64,000 bases of DNA from UBA4582 sp047630175 (GTDB taxonomy: Bacteria; Pseudomonadota; Gammaproteobacteria; Pseudomonadales; Azotimanducaceae): assembly GCA_047630175.1 (NCBI GenBank), contig JBLHVI010000005.1, positions 55,326 through 119,325 on the forward strand, in the 5' to 3' direction. The notes under the pieces were generated by a model, which saw only the letters and a list, made by a program, of their open reading frames with translations, did not search any database and was not told the origin of the DNA. The position numbers and the translations under genes are program-made. Of the stretch, positions 36,587-45,436 are shown piece after piece. Position 1 is the first letter of the stretch, and each line of letters begins with the position of its first letter.

Positions 36587-38053
36587 ATGCCATCGACAGG
36601 CTCTGTTCCACCTGAATCTATGTATAATCGGGCCCTATCGTCGCTTACATTTTGGAAATTGCTTTTGATTAACCCTGCTGCTCGCAAAAATCTGTGGTTA
36701 CTGCTCGGTCCCACAGCAGGCCTGATCGTCTTTTTTTCCTTAAGCTTCAGTGGCTGGGATGTTGAAGCCTGTTGGACCGGCGCAATCACCACTGTCTGCG
36801 CCACCTGGTGGATCTTTGAGCCTATCCCTATCCCTGCAACATCTTTGTTACCCTTGGCGCTGTTGCCAGCATTTGGCGTGTTAACACCCAACGAGGTGGG
36901 TTCGGCCTATGGCAGCCCACTCGTACTACTACTGGTTGGCGGCCTTATGCTTTCAACCGCGATGGAAAAGAGTGGCGCTCACCGGCGAGTGGCACTCAAC
37001 ATGGTCAACCTATTCGGTGGCAACAGCAGTCGGCGACTAGTGTTCGGCTTTATGGCCGCCTCGGCAGTGTTGAGCATGTGGATATCAAACACCGCCACGG
37101 CCCTCATGCTGCTACCCGTTGCATTGGCGGTGATCGAGCGGTCTGAAGACCCAGACCTGGCAACACCTTTGTTGCTAGGAATAGCCTTCGCCGCTAGCGT
37201 CGGCGGTGTCGGCACCCCCATTGGTACGCCACCAAACTTGATTTTCCGCGAGATATACCAGCAATATACAGGCACTGAAATCGGTTTCTTTACTTGGATG
37301 AGTTGGGGCCTGCCGGTGGTGATATTACTTGTACCGATGATTGGTCTGTGGCTAACGCGCAATCTGACCCACCAGGGACGAGTCGCTATGCCGAGTGTCG
37401 GTGCCTGGCAGACGGCAGAACTAAGGGTCTTTATCGTCTTTAGTCTGACAGCGGTCGCTTGGATGACCCGGGGTCAACCTTTCGGTGGCTGGAGCGAGTG
37501 GGTGAATTTACCGGGTGCCAATGACGCCAGCGTTGCGTTGGTCGCCGTTATCGTCATGTTTTTGGTGCCCGACGGCGAGGGCAAGGGCGAAAAATTGTTG
37601 GACTGGGAAACAGCAGGCAAAATTCCCTGGGGCATGTTGATTTTGTTTGGTGGCGGCATAGCGATCGCTAAGGGCTTCATTGTCTCAGGTCTCAGTGCAG
37701 CTTTAGGCGCAGCCTTATCCGGCATTGCCGGCTGGCACATTATATTTATGCTAGCGACCATCTGTATGACCATCACGTTCCTTACCGAGATGACCAGCAA
37801 TACTGCTACTACCAGCTTGATGATGCCAATTCTAGCTGCCGCCGCGATTGCCACAGGAATGGAGCCAGCGCTATTAATGGTGCCCGCCGCCATGAGTGCG
37901 AGCTGCGCTTTCATGCTACCCGTTGCGACCGCACCCAATGCAATTATGTTCAGTACCGGTCGTTTCACCACCAGCACAATGGCGCGTGAGGGTGTTGTGC
38001 TCAACCTAATCGGCGTTGTGGTAATCACCTTGGTCTGCGCAACACTACTTTAA
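36587..38053 (+). CDS. SLC13/DASS family sodium-coupled anion permease
   Basis: An inner-membrane divalent-anion:Na+ symporter family protein, 488 residues from ATG 36587. It has about 12 membrane segments and two Na+/substrate-binding repeats: SNTATALMLLPVAL near residue 170 and SNTATTSLMMPIL near 405. GTPIGTPPNLIF follows the first. The DASS signature indicates a dicarboxylate, sulfate or phosphate; which one cannot be told. Starts are uncertain: TTG 36494 gives 519 aa with an unlikely Pro/Ser leader, ATG 36620 gives 477 aa. No start has a clear ribosome site. It converges on the next gene with a 9-bp overlap. Confidence 0.88.
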   Translation: MPSTGSVPPESMYNRALSSLTFWKLLLINPAARKNLWLLLGPTAGLIVFFSLSFSGWDVEACWTGAITTVCATWWIFEPIPIPATSLLPLALLPAFGVLTPNEVGSAYGSPLVLLLVGGLMLSTAMEKSGAHRRVALNMVNLFGGNSSRRLVFGFMAASAVLSMWISNTATALMLLPVALAVIERSEDPDLATPLLLGIAFAASVGGVGTPIGTPPNLIFREIYQQYTGTEIGFFTWMSWGLPVVILLVPMIGLWLTRNLTHQGRVAMPSVGAWQTAELRVFIVFSLTAVAWMTRGQPFGGWSEWVNLPGANDASVALVAVIVMFLVPDGEGKGEKLLDWETAGKIPWGMLILFGGGIAIAKGFIVSGLSAALGAALSGIAGWHIIFMLATICMTITFLTEMTSNTATTSLMMPILAAAAIATGMEPALLMVPAAMSASCAFMLPVATAPNAIMFSTGRFTTSTMAREGVVLNLIGVVVITLVCATLL

Positions 38054-39208
38054 CCTTGGCAGCGCTATGAGCGGCTTGTCGACTGCCGCTAGTGGGACTG
38101 CCATAAACGTCCCGAGATACTTATCCCGCGTTGCTTTATTCGCCTCAGATAGGCGTACAACCGCTGTAAAAAAAGCCGGTAAATCACCGTCAAGGCTTTC
38201 AAGCCAGCGCTCAAACGCAGGTACTAAACTATTATAATCAGCCACAGCACCAAGCCTGGCATTGTTAATATCCGCCGCCATCCAGGACCGAAAGGGACCC
38301 GGCGTTTGCCATTGTGACGCAAGCGCCTGATAGTCCAGGCGTAAGCGTTCAATGAGGTCTTGCTTGCGCTCACGCTTGTCTGTTTCATTTAGATCTTGCG
38401 CGTAAACTAGCGCCAGCGCCGCGCGCGTTGCCATGATCAACTCAATCACCTCACCGCGTCGTTGGGACATCAGCAGATAGTTGCTGTAGGCTTGCTCTTC
38501 ACCCTCACTCTGCAACGGCAGCCACTGGCGCAGACCGAAACGCTCGACAGCGGTGGCAAAGCTTTCATTAAAACGCGTATCACCTGGTATGTAGACCACC
38601 TTGTGCGCCAGTTCGTGAAATAACAGCGCCGCCAACGCAGTGTCATCACGCGCGATAAAAGTGCTGAGCAGTGGGTCAGCAAACCATCCCAAGGTTGAGT
38701 AGGCGGCAATGCCGCCGTAAAAAGTATCATCGCCGTCTGCCGCCAGCTGCTGCGCTAAAGCCGCCGCGGGCGCCATTGAGAAAAACCCCTTGTAGCTCAC
38801 GCAGCCAGCGATAGGATAACAAAACGTATTCATGGTCAGCGAGAACTCCGGCGCCGCAAAGACATTCCACACCACGTAGGGCGCGTCAACGTCAACATAC
38901 GTCGAATAGCTGTCTGCTACTGGCAAATGCAGGGTGTCGGCGGCAAAGACACGAAGTTGCTCGGCAACCACAAGCCGGGATTTTACATCAGGGCTAACCT
39001 GAGGATCGGCCATCACCTCGGCCAGCGGACGCCGTTTGGCTAGCAGCTGCCACTGACCAACGATAGCCTGCTGGTAATAGCCTAGCGTACTGCAACCGCT
39101 GACGCTGACAACGAGCACCGATATTAACAAGCATCGTATCAAGACCAGCGGACACCGCGATCCAACAGGCAGGCGACAAATGGCGCGACAGACGTTGACT
39201 TTTTTCAT
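38045..39208 (-). CDS. Predicted lipoprotein aminopeptidase (COG4324-like)
   Basis: A 387-residue predicted zinc aminopeptidase anchored as a lipoprotein. From ATG 39208 there is a positively charged N-terminus, a hydrophobic run (about residues 19-36) and a lipobox ending VSGCS, so the mature protein would start at that cysteine. The zinc motif is FHELAHK near residue 200, followed by FNESFATAVERFGL, which supplies the third ligand glutamate. This matches the COG4324 family, which is not biochemically well characterised. The frame opens upstream to 39328, but that extension would put the signal peptide inside the protein. The last codons overlap the convergent permease gene by 9 bp. Confidence 0.8.
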   Translation of the reverse strand: MKKVNVCRAICRLPVGSRCPLVLIRCLLISVLVVSVSGCSTLGYYQQAIVGQWQLLAKRRPLAEVMADPQVSPDVKSRLVVAEQLRVFAADTLHLPVADSYSTYVDVDAPYVVWNVFAAPEFSLTMNTFCYPIAGCVSYKGFFSMAPAAALAQQLAADGDDTFYGGIAAYSTLGWFADPLLSTFIARDDTALAALLFHELAHKVVYIPGDTRFNESFATAVERFGLRQWLPLQSEGEEQAYSNYLLMSQRRGEVIELIMATRAALALVYAQDLNETDKRERKQDLIERLRLDYQALASQWQTPGPFRSWMAADINNARLGAVADYNSLVPAFERWLESLDGDLPAFFTAVVRLSEANKATRDKYLGTFMAVPLAAVDKPLIALPRLK

Positions 39209-39367
39209 GGGTTTGAGCGGACCGCTACCAGAGAAATGCCAGCATAACCTTTCATATGACAGTTGGTCATCATCCTTGCTGGCTGATACTCTGCGCCAAA
39301 CTAAGGTCCTTTTTGAGCTTCTGACCATCAGTGAACATCAATAAATCATAGGCTGTCGTGTTGACGC

Positions 39368-41050
39368 ATGTATAACAATTACTTTGGATTGCAAGATTCG
39401 CCGTTTTCCATCGCGCCGAACCCTCATTATTTGTACCTGAGCCCGCGCCACCGCGAGGCGCTCGCGCATCTGATGTACGGCATCAAAAGTGATGGTGGCT
39501 TCATCCTCCTGACGGGTGAAGTAGGTACTGGGAAAACCACGGTATGTCGCTGCCTGCTCGCGCAGATACCCGGTGATGTTGATATAGCACTGATTCTGAA
39601 CCCTAAAATGACCGCCCTTGAGATGCTTGCCACCATCTGTGATGAGCTCAGCATTGACTACCAGGACAGTGCCAGCATCAAAACGCTAGTGGACAACCTC
39701 AACGAGGTTTTACTCCGCAGCCATCAACAGGGTCGCAAAACTATTCTGATTATCGACGAAGCGCAGAATCTCTCGGTCGATGTGCTTGAGCAACTACGTC
39801 TACTCACCAACCTTGAAACCAACCAGCGCAAACTGCTGCAAATTATTCTGCTTGGTCAACCAGAGTTATTGACCCTTCTCGACCGTCAGGAGTTGCGACA
39901 GTTGTCCCAGCGGGTCACCGCACGGTTCCACCTCGGCGCCCTTAACCGGAAAGAAGTTAGCGCTTATATCGCCCATCGCCTGAATGTCGCAGGTAGCCAC
40001 CGGGTGCTATTCCCTGAACCGAGCATCAACCTTGTTTTTGAAATATCGCTGGGTATTCCTCGGGTTATCAACCTTATTTGTGATCGCTCCCTCTTAGGTG
40101 CATACGTTGAAGAGCAGGTTCAGGTTAGCCGGGCTATCGTCAACAAGGCTGCGACCGAAGTGCTTGGCGACTCCCGCGCAGGCACTGCATCTAGAAGGCA
40201 GCACAGGGCGTTTATTGCCGGTATCGCGCTGCTGGTGTTCGCCAGCGTAACACTTTTAGTCCTGTTGAATTATCAACCGGAGACTCTTGATAGCACCGTA
40301 GACACAACCGGCAATAGTCTACAACAAGGGTTACCTTCTACTAGATTATCGCCGCCGCCAACGCCTCTTTTAGGGCGAATGAATGCGCTACGCGGCGCTT
40401 CAACACCGGAGCTTGCGCTGGGCGAGTTACTCTCAGCATGGGGCTATTCTAACGAGCCAACGACGCAGAAAATTTCATGTGAGCTAATCGAACAGTTTGG
40501 ACTTGCATGCTTCAGCGGTACGGGTGATCTGCAAAACCTGATAAACATGAATCGCCCCGCAGCGGTTAATCTTGGCGATAGCGACCGAGCAAACTGGATC
40601 ACGCTGATCGCCTTATCGGATAACCTAAACGCGAGTCTGGAAACCGAAGTAGGCAATGGCGCTACTCGTGCGGTTGTGAAGGAAAATATGGCACAAATAC
40701 GCGTCAACGATAGCCAACAGTGGATCGACCAAGCTGCGCTGACCGCCACAGGCGAACATTCTTTTATTCTCATGTGGCGCATGCCCGCTAATGACTATCG
40801 ACAACCCTTAACCCTAGGTGATACTGGCGCCAGTGTCGATTGGTTAGTTAGTCGCCTGACACAGATCGAGTCAAACAAAACCATCTTAGAAGCAGGCTAC
40901 ATCTTTGATCTGAATCTGGAGCGACGCGTCAAAGCTTTTCAATTGGCTGCGGGTATCACGCCCAGCGGAATCGCCGGGCCACGCACCTTCATCGCGCTGA
41001 CAAAAACCACCGCAGGTGTCCCCAGACTCAGAGCGAGAGGCCAACCGTAA
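39368..41050 (+). CDS. exeA: ExeA/GspA-like AAA ATPase with peptidoglycan-binding domain
   Basis: A 560-residue inner-membrane ATPase. The N-terminal AAA domain (about 1-270) has Walker A GEVGTGKTT near residue 50 and Walker B ILIIDEAQNL near 125. One membrane helix lies near 280-298, and the C-terminal periplasmic part ends with a peptidoglycan-binding domain (DLNLERRVKAFQLAAGI and GPRTFIALT). In Aeromonas, ExeA with ExeB helps the type II secretin pass the cell wall. The next gene, a GspB/ExeB protein, overlaps its stop by one base (TAATG). No other type II secretion genes are in the window. Confidence 0.9.
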   Translation: MYNNYFGLQDSPFSIAPNPHYLYLSPRHREALAHLMYGIKSDGGFILLTGEVGTGKTTVCRCLLAQIPGDVDIALILNPKMTALEMLATICDELSIDYQDSASIKTLVDNLNEVLLRSHQQGRKTILIIDEAQNLSVDVLEQLRLLTNLETNQRKLLQIILLGQPELLTLLDRQELRQLSQRVTARFHLGALNRKEVSAYIAHRLNVAGSHRVLFPEPSINLVFEISLGIPRVINLICDRSLLGAYVEEQVQVSRAIVNKAATEVLGDSRAGTASRRQHRAFIAGIALLVFASVTLLVLLNYQPETLDSTVDTTGNSLQQGLPSTRLSPPPTPLLGRMNALRGASTPELALGELLSAWGYSNEPTTQKISCELIEQFGLACFSGTGDLQNLINMNRPAAVNLGDSDRANWITLIALSDNLNASLETEVGNGATRAVVKENMAQIRVNDSQQWIDQAALTATGEHSFILMWRMPANDYRQPLTLGDTGASVDWLVSRLTQIESNKTILEAGYIFDLNLERRVKAFQLAAGITPSGIAGPRTFIALTKTTAGVPRLRARGQP

Positions 41051-41691
41051 TGTCTTATATCCTTGACGCGCTGCAGAAGTCTGAGCAGGAACGAAAACAG
41101 CAAGCGCTGCCCGACATGCACGCCGAGCCGCTGCCTTTAGCACCTGCAAAGCGCCACTGGTGGCCATGGATTGTGGCGATTAGCCTACTGTTGCTTGGTA
41201 CGAATATGACTGCGCTATGGTATTGGCTGACGCCATCCGCTGAAAAAGTGCAATCCAGCGGGAACGCACCACAGTCAAAAAAAATCATGAAGGTTGAGCA
41301 GCAATCCCTTATCTCACCTAACGTCGCACTCGCCACTGCACCCGAAGCGCCACGAACTGATGACATAAAACCACCAGTAAGCGCTGAGGAGTCGACGCAG
41401 CGCGTAACACCCGCTGACTTTACAGACCTTGAACGCCTGCGTGCCATCACACCGGTAAGCGTTACCGCGTTGCCCGTCGATATTCAGCAACAAATTCCCG
41501 CCCTGACGTTTTCCAGCCACCTATATTCTGATGACTTCAGAATGGTGAACATCAATGGCCGAATGATGCGCGAAGGCGACCTTATCGATCCCGAGTTGCA
41601 GTTAGTCGAAATAACCGAAGATGGCGTTATTCTTAGTTTCCGTGAATATCACGTGCAGATGAGCGTCTTACAAAACTGGTCATTTGAGTGA
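41050..41691 (+). CDS. exeB: GspB/ExeB-like general secretion protein
   Basis: A 213-residue single-pass inner-membrane protein. It begins MSYILDALQKSEQERK, a hallmark of GspB/ExeB proteins. It has one membrane helix (about 39-60), a Pro/Ser/Thr-rich periplasmic linker, and a C-terminal GspB domain (YSDDFRMVNINGRMMREGD and GVILSFREYHVQMSVLQ). It partners with the upstream ATPase; start and stop overlap as TAATG, giving translational coupling. Confidence 0.88.
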   Translation: MSYILDALQKSEQERKQQALPDMHAEPLPLAPAKRHWWPWIVAISLLLLGTNMTALWYWLTPSAEKVQSSGNAPQSKKIMKVEQQSLISPNVALATAPEAPRTDDIKPPVSAEESTQRVTPADFTDLERLRAITPVSVTALPVDIQQQIPALTFSSHLYSDDFRMVNINGRMMREGDLIDPELQLVEITEDGVILSFREYHVQMSVLQNWSFE

Positions 41692-41722
41692 TTAAACAAA
41701 CCCTTGCACAAAACTACAGCGC

Positions 41723-42271
41723 TTAGCCGGGCAGAATACCTGTATTCTTGTTATCAAGGCTGCGCTGATTGGTGCTGACCCAGTAGTCCCGAATGCCAGC
41801 TTCACCTTTCTTTTCAGCCCACTTTTGAAGGGTCGGCCGCTCACCAGCCGGCGTGTAGAAGGGCACCGCATAGCCGCAAGACGTTTGGACCAGATCCACT
41901 TTCATATCGAACACTTGCCTCGCCCCCATCTGATCAGGAAACATGGCCGCCAGCGCCTGCCACTCCCTATCACGGGGGTGTACGGCTGTGGCAGTACCAT
42001 AAAGCCGAAGGATCAACGGCTGGCGGTCGAAGGAACAAAACATCACGGTCATTCTCGGGTTTTCTAATAAATGCGCGGCAGACTCATTGCCGCTCCCGGT
42101 CAGATTGAGCCAGACAATCCGTTGCTCATCTATCACGCGAAAGCTGTCCATGCCTTTGGGTGACACGTTGACAAAGCCTTCTGCAGCCGCCGTACCGACA
42201 AAAAATAGCTGTTGTCGTTGAATAAAATCAATGTGCTTGCTCTGCAAACCATCAAATTGATCAGCCATCAA
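41723..42271 (-). CDS. Pyridoxamine 5'-phosphate oxidase family FMN-binding protein
   Basis: A 182-residue protein with the split beta-barrel flavin-binding fold: FFVGTAAAEGFVNVSPKG near residue 22, IVWLNLTGSGNE near 52, and RMTVMFCSF near 72. It resembles PPOX-class general stress or F420/FMN-binding proteins, not PdxH, because it lacks the PdxH C-terminal motif. The likely role is an FMN-dependent oxidoreductase on a small molecule; substrate unknown. It converges with exeB. A second Met follows the first, so the start may be one codon later. Confidence 0.82.
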   Translation of the reverse strand: MMADQFDGLQSKHIDFIQRQQLFFVGTAAAEGFVNVSPKGMDSFRVIDEQRIVWLNLTGSGNESAAHLLENPRMTVMFCSFDRQPLILRLYGTATAVHPRDREWQALAAMFPDQMGARQVFDMKVDLVQTSCGYAVPFYTPAGERPTLQKWAEKKGEAGIRDYWVSTNQRSLDNKNTGILPG

Positions 42272-42397
42272 CCTTCTCCTATGCGCATTTATGCTTATTT
42301 TCTGGCATGCTTCTCGTTCAGCTCACAGGTTAACTTGATGACGAACGAGACGCCAAGCACCCTACTCACCAGGATGTGAATCCCAGCGGAAACCTGC

Positions 42398-43213
42398 ATG
42401 AATATCACCATCCTGAGTAACCATGATCTGGCCAGTAATTGCGCTCTAAATCAACTTTTGCCTGCTCTGCATGGCCATTGTCTCACCGTCTTTTTGTCAT
42501 CACGAGTGGGCGCAGCCAGGAACCTGCCCCAGCGTCTAAGAGACTTAATGCTTGTTGAGCAGAATCTGTTTAACCCGCTACTCAACCAGCCGCCGCCTGA
42601 CCGCGGCAGCACGCCAGACAATGATTCTATTTTACTATCCTTCGATGCACTGGCCGTCTACCTTGGCAGCCCCATCACCGAATTTAACAATATTAATACG
42701 ACCATCGGCTTAGCGCGCCTAAAAGCCAGCGAACCTGCGCTCATAATCAGCCTGCGCTATGGCGTTATTCTCCAACAAGCCGCCATTAGCGTGCCTACAT
42801 TGGGGGTGATCAATTTGCATTCCGGGCTCTTACCGACCTATAGAGGAGTTATGGCCTCGTTCTGGGGGTTACTCAACGGCGAGAGCCAACTAGGCACCAC
42901 ACTTCATTATATTAACGACGCCAGCATTGATACGGGGCGTATTATCAACACCACCCGCCTGCGCGTTAACCCCGAATACTCCTATCTCTGGCATGTGCTG
43001 AACCTTTACCCAGATGGCTGCGCGCTGATTACCGCCACTGTCGAGCGCCTAGCAAAAGATGAGCCGGTTGACAGTCACCCTCAACCCCAAGGTGGTCACT
43101 ATTACTCGTTCCCAACCGCGTCAGACCTAACTCGCTTTAGTGAGCAGGGCCTTGTGTTGTTTGACGGAGATGAGCTTGCAACCTTTTTACAACGCGACTT
43201 ACCCCTAGAATAA
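42398..43213 (+). CDS. Formyltransferase-fold protein (Fmt-like N-terminal domain)
   Basis: A 271-residue protein with a formyltransferase core. The diagnostic NLHSGLLPTYRGVMASFWG near residue 143 carries the catalytic His, and TTLHYINDASIDTGRII near 168 contains the Asp of the active site. An Asn/His/Asp triad fits 10-formyltetrahydrofolate chemistry. It is shorter than methionyl-tRNA formyltransferase and lacks that enzyme's C-terminal tRNA-binding domain, so it more likely formylates a sugar amine or small molecule. No sugar pathway genes are adjacent. Confidence 0.72.
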   Translation: MNITILSNHDLASNCALNQLLPALHGHCLTVFLSSRVGAARNLPQRLRDLMLVEQNLFNPLLNQPPPDRGSTPDNDSILLSFDALAVYLGSPITEFNNINTTIGLARLKASEPALIISLRYGVILQQAAISVPTLGVINLHSGLLPTYRGVMASFWGLLNGESQLGTTLHYINDASIDTGRIINTTRLRVNPEYSYLWHVLNLYPDGCALITATVERLAKDEPVDSHPQPQGGHYYSFPTASDLTRFSEQGLVLFDGDELATFLQRDLPLE

Positions 43214-43236
43214 GCAGATAAACCCCTATAAATTAC

Positions 43237-43264
43237 TTGTAATGCTGCAACAGCACATTATACT
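43237..43264 (+). promoter_or_regulatory. Candidate promoter of the DEAD-box helicase gene
   Basis: TTGTAA (43237-43242), 16-bp spacer, TATACT (43259-43264), fitting a sigma-70 promoter. Transcription would start about 45 bases before ATG 43319. A small TGCTGCAACAGCA inverted repeat lies in the spacer. Confidence 0.45.
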
Positions 43265-43318
43265 CGCGCCCCAAATACGCTATATTTGTGCCTTGCCCTC
43301 TGCTTGCCTGGAATTCCT

Positions 43319-45361
43319 ATGTCCGACTCTACCGCACCGATCACCACCTTCCGTGATCTGAACCTGCCCGCGCCGCTACTAAAAGCGCTGGATGGGGTCG
43401 GCTACGAGACACCATCACCCATTCAGGCTCAGACTATTCCTTTACTCATGGAAGGCATAGATGTACTCGGCAACGCGCCGACTGGCACCGGCAAAACAGC
43501 CGCTTTCGGCCTGCCATTGCTGGCACGGGTCAATGTCGCTGAGAATCACGTTCAGCTGATGGTGCTAGCACCCACACGTGAGCTTGCGATACAGGTAGCG
43601 GAGGCATTGCAGACCTATGCCGCGCACATGACTGGTTTCCACGTTTTACCTATTTACGGTGGTCAGGATTACTCAGGACAGATTCGCCAGCTCAAGCGCG
43701 GCGTGCACGTGATCGTTGGTACACCCGGACGGGTGATGGACCACATCCGCAAGGGCACGCTAAATCTCGATAAATTGCAGGCTCTCGTGCTAGACGAGGC
43801 CGACGAGATGCTGCGTATGGGTTTTCTCGATGACGTCGAATGGATCCTTGAGCGCATGCCAAAAGAACGCCAGATGGCACTGTTCTCCGCCACCATGCCA
43901 AAAGAAATTAAACGTATTTCTCAGAAGTACCTGCGCAATCCTCAAATCGTCGAGATCAAGTCACTGACGGCCACCGCTGAGACCATCAACCAGCGCTACT
44001 GGCTGGTCAGTAATGCCCACAAGCTCGATGCACTAACGCGCATCCTGGAAGTCGAAACGTTTGATGCCATGCTTATCTTTGTGCGCACCAAAACCGCCAC
44101 AACAGAGTTGGCTCAGAAACTTGAAGCGCGCGGCTATTCGGCTGCTGCCATTAATGGCGATATGGTGCAAAAACAACGAGAAGAAATGATTCGGCGTTTG
44201 AAGATGAACAAGCTGGATATTCTTGTCGCCACCGACGTCGCCGCCCGGGGTCTAGATGTTGAGCGCGTAAGCCACGTTATTAACTATGACATTCCCTACG
44301 ACACCGAAGCCTATATCCACCGCATCGGTCGCACTGGCCGCGCCGGTCGTACAGGTGATGCCATCTTGTTTGTTGCCCCGCGCGAAACGCGCATGCTGTC
44401 AGCTATTGAACGCGCGACGCGCCAGAAGATTGAAAAACTTGAATTGCCCAGCACCGAAATGGTCAACAACAAGCGTATTGCCGGTTTCAAGCAAACTATC
44501 ACAGATACTATCGGCGCTGGCTCGTTGGAATTTCTGCAGAATATTCTCGAGCAGTATCAGCACGAACATGATGTACCTGCTATCGAAATTGCTGCTGCCT
44601 TGGCCAAAATGGCGATTGGTGATCGTGACCTGTTAATTACCGATAAGCCGACACATAGCCGCCCCGAGCGCGATGACACGCCAGACCCCCGCGCCAGTAG
44701 AAATCCGCGCGGCAATGAATCACGCCCACGTAGTACCGAGTCGAGACCACGACGTGCAAAGGACTCAAAACCACCTGAAGGCCTAGAGCGATATCGTATT
44801 GAGGTAGGACACAATCAGGAGATCAAACCCGGTAATATCGTCGGCGCCATCGCCAATGAAGCCGGCCTAGATGCGGTGCATATTGGTCATATCGATATTC
44901 AGGACGACTATAGCTATGTCGATCTGCCGGCCGGCATGCCATCCGATATCTTTCATGACCTGAAAAAAGTTCGGGTTTGCGGTCACGCGATGAAAATCAG
45001 CAAACTCAACCAAGAGCCCGAGTCTGCCGCCAAAGCCGCCCGACCAGACCGACGCCCCGCCAAGGCTGCTGCTGTAGTGAGCTCTGAAGTAGTGGGCGCT
45101 GAAGTTGAGGCCAGCCCAGTCGTACCTGCCCTGACTTTAGAGGCAATAGAAGACAGTCAACCACCAGTGGACACACCGACGGAATCAGAAATCTCTACAC
45201 CAGCGCGGAAGCCACGGGCTACCCCCCCCACGGAAGGCCCAGATATTCCCGTTAAAAGAAAGAGCAAAGTCGTTAGGAAGAGCAACGCAGCAACCAAGGC
45301 CAAGCCAGAAAAAACCACAAAGCCATCACGGAAAACTCGCAAGGACGCTAAAAAAGACTAA
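43319..45361 (+). CDS. deaD: DEAD-box ATP-dependent RNA helicase (DeaD/CsdA-like)
   Basis: An RNA helicase of 680 residues used in ribosome assembly and mRNA turnover, often cold-induced. Motifs in order: Q motif region YETPSPIQAQTIP, Walker A APTGTGKTAAF near residue 45, PTRELA, VLDEADEML near 155, FSATMP, and HRIGRTGRAGR near 340. The DbpA-like RNA-binding domain (about 500-570) has RYRIEVGHNQEIKPGNIVG. A Ser/Arg-rich linker precedes it, and the tail (about 600-680) is acidic, then strongly basic (repeated Lys/Arg/Thr/Ser), longer than in E. coli DeaD (629). Start 43319 matches the family; the frame opens 11 codons earlier. Confidence 0.92.
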   Translation: MSDSTAPITTFRDLNLPAPLLKALDGVGYETPSPIQAQTIPLLMEGIDVLGNAPTGTGKTAAFGLPLLARVNVAENHVQLMVLAPTRELAIQVAEALQTYAAHMTGFHVLPIYGGQDYSGQIRQLKRGVHVIVGTPGRVMDHIRKGTLNLDKLQALVLDEADEMLRMGFLDDVEWILERMPKERQMALFSATMPKEIKRISQKYLRNPQIVEIKSLTATAETINQRYWLVSNAHKLDALTRILEVETFDAMLIFVRTKTATTELAQKLEARGYSAAAINGDMVQKQREEMIRRLKMNKLDILVATDVAARGLDVERVSHVINYDIPYDTEAYIHRIGRTGRAGRTGDAILFVAPRETRMLSAIERATRQKIEKLELPSTEMVNNKRIAGFKQTITDTIGAGSLEFLQNILEQYQHEHDVPAIEIAAALAKMAIGDRDLLITDKPTHSRPERDDTPDPRASRNPRGNESRPRSTESRPRRAKDSKPPEGLERYRIEVGHNQEIKPGNIVGAIANEAGLDAVHIGHIDIQDDYSYVDLPAGMPSDIFHDLKKVRVCGHAMKISKLNQEPESAAKAARPDRRPAKAAAVVSSEVVGAEVEASPVVPALTLEAIEDSQPPVDTPTESEISTPARKPRATPPTEGPDIPVKRKSKVVRKSNAATKAKPEKTTKPSRKTRKDAKKD

Positions 45362-45436
45362 ATACGTCTTGTTGCGAGCCTGCAATGGCGACATATTTTC
45401 ATAGGCAGTAGATATATTTTAACGTCTATGAACCTT

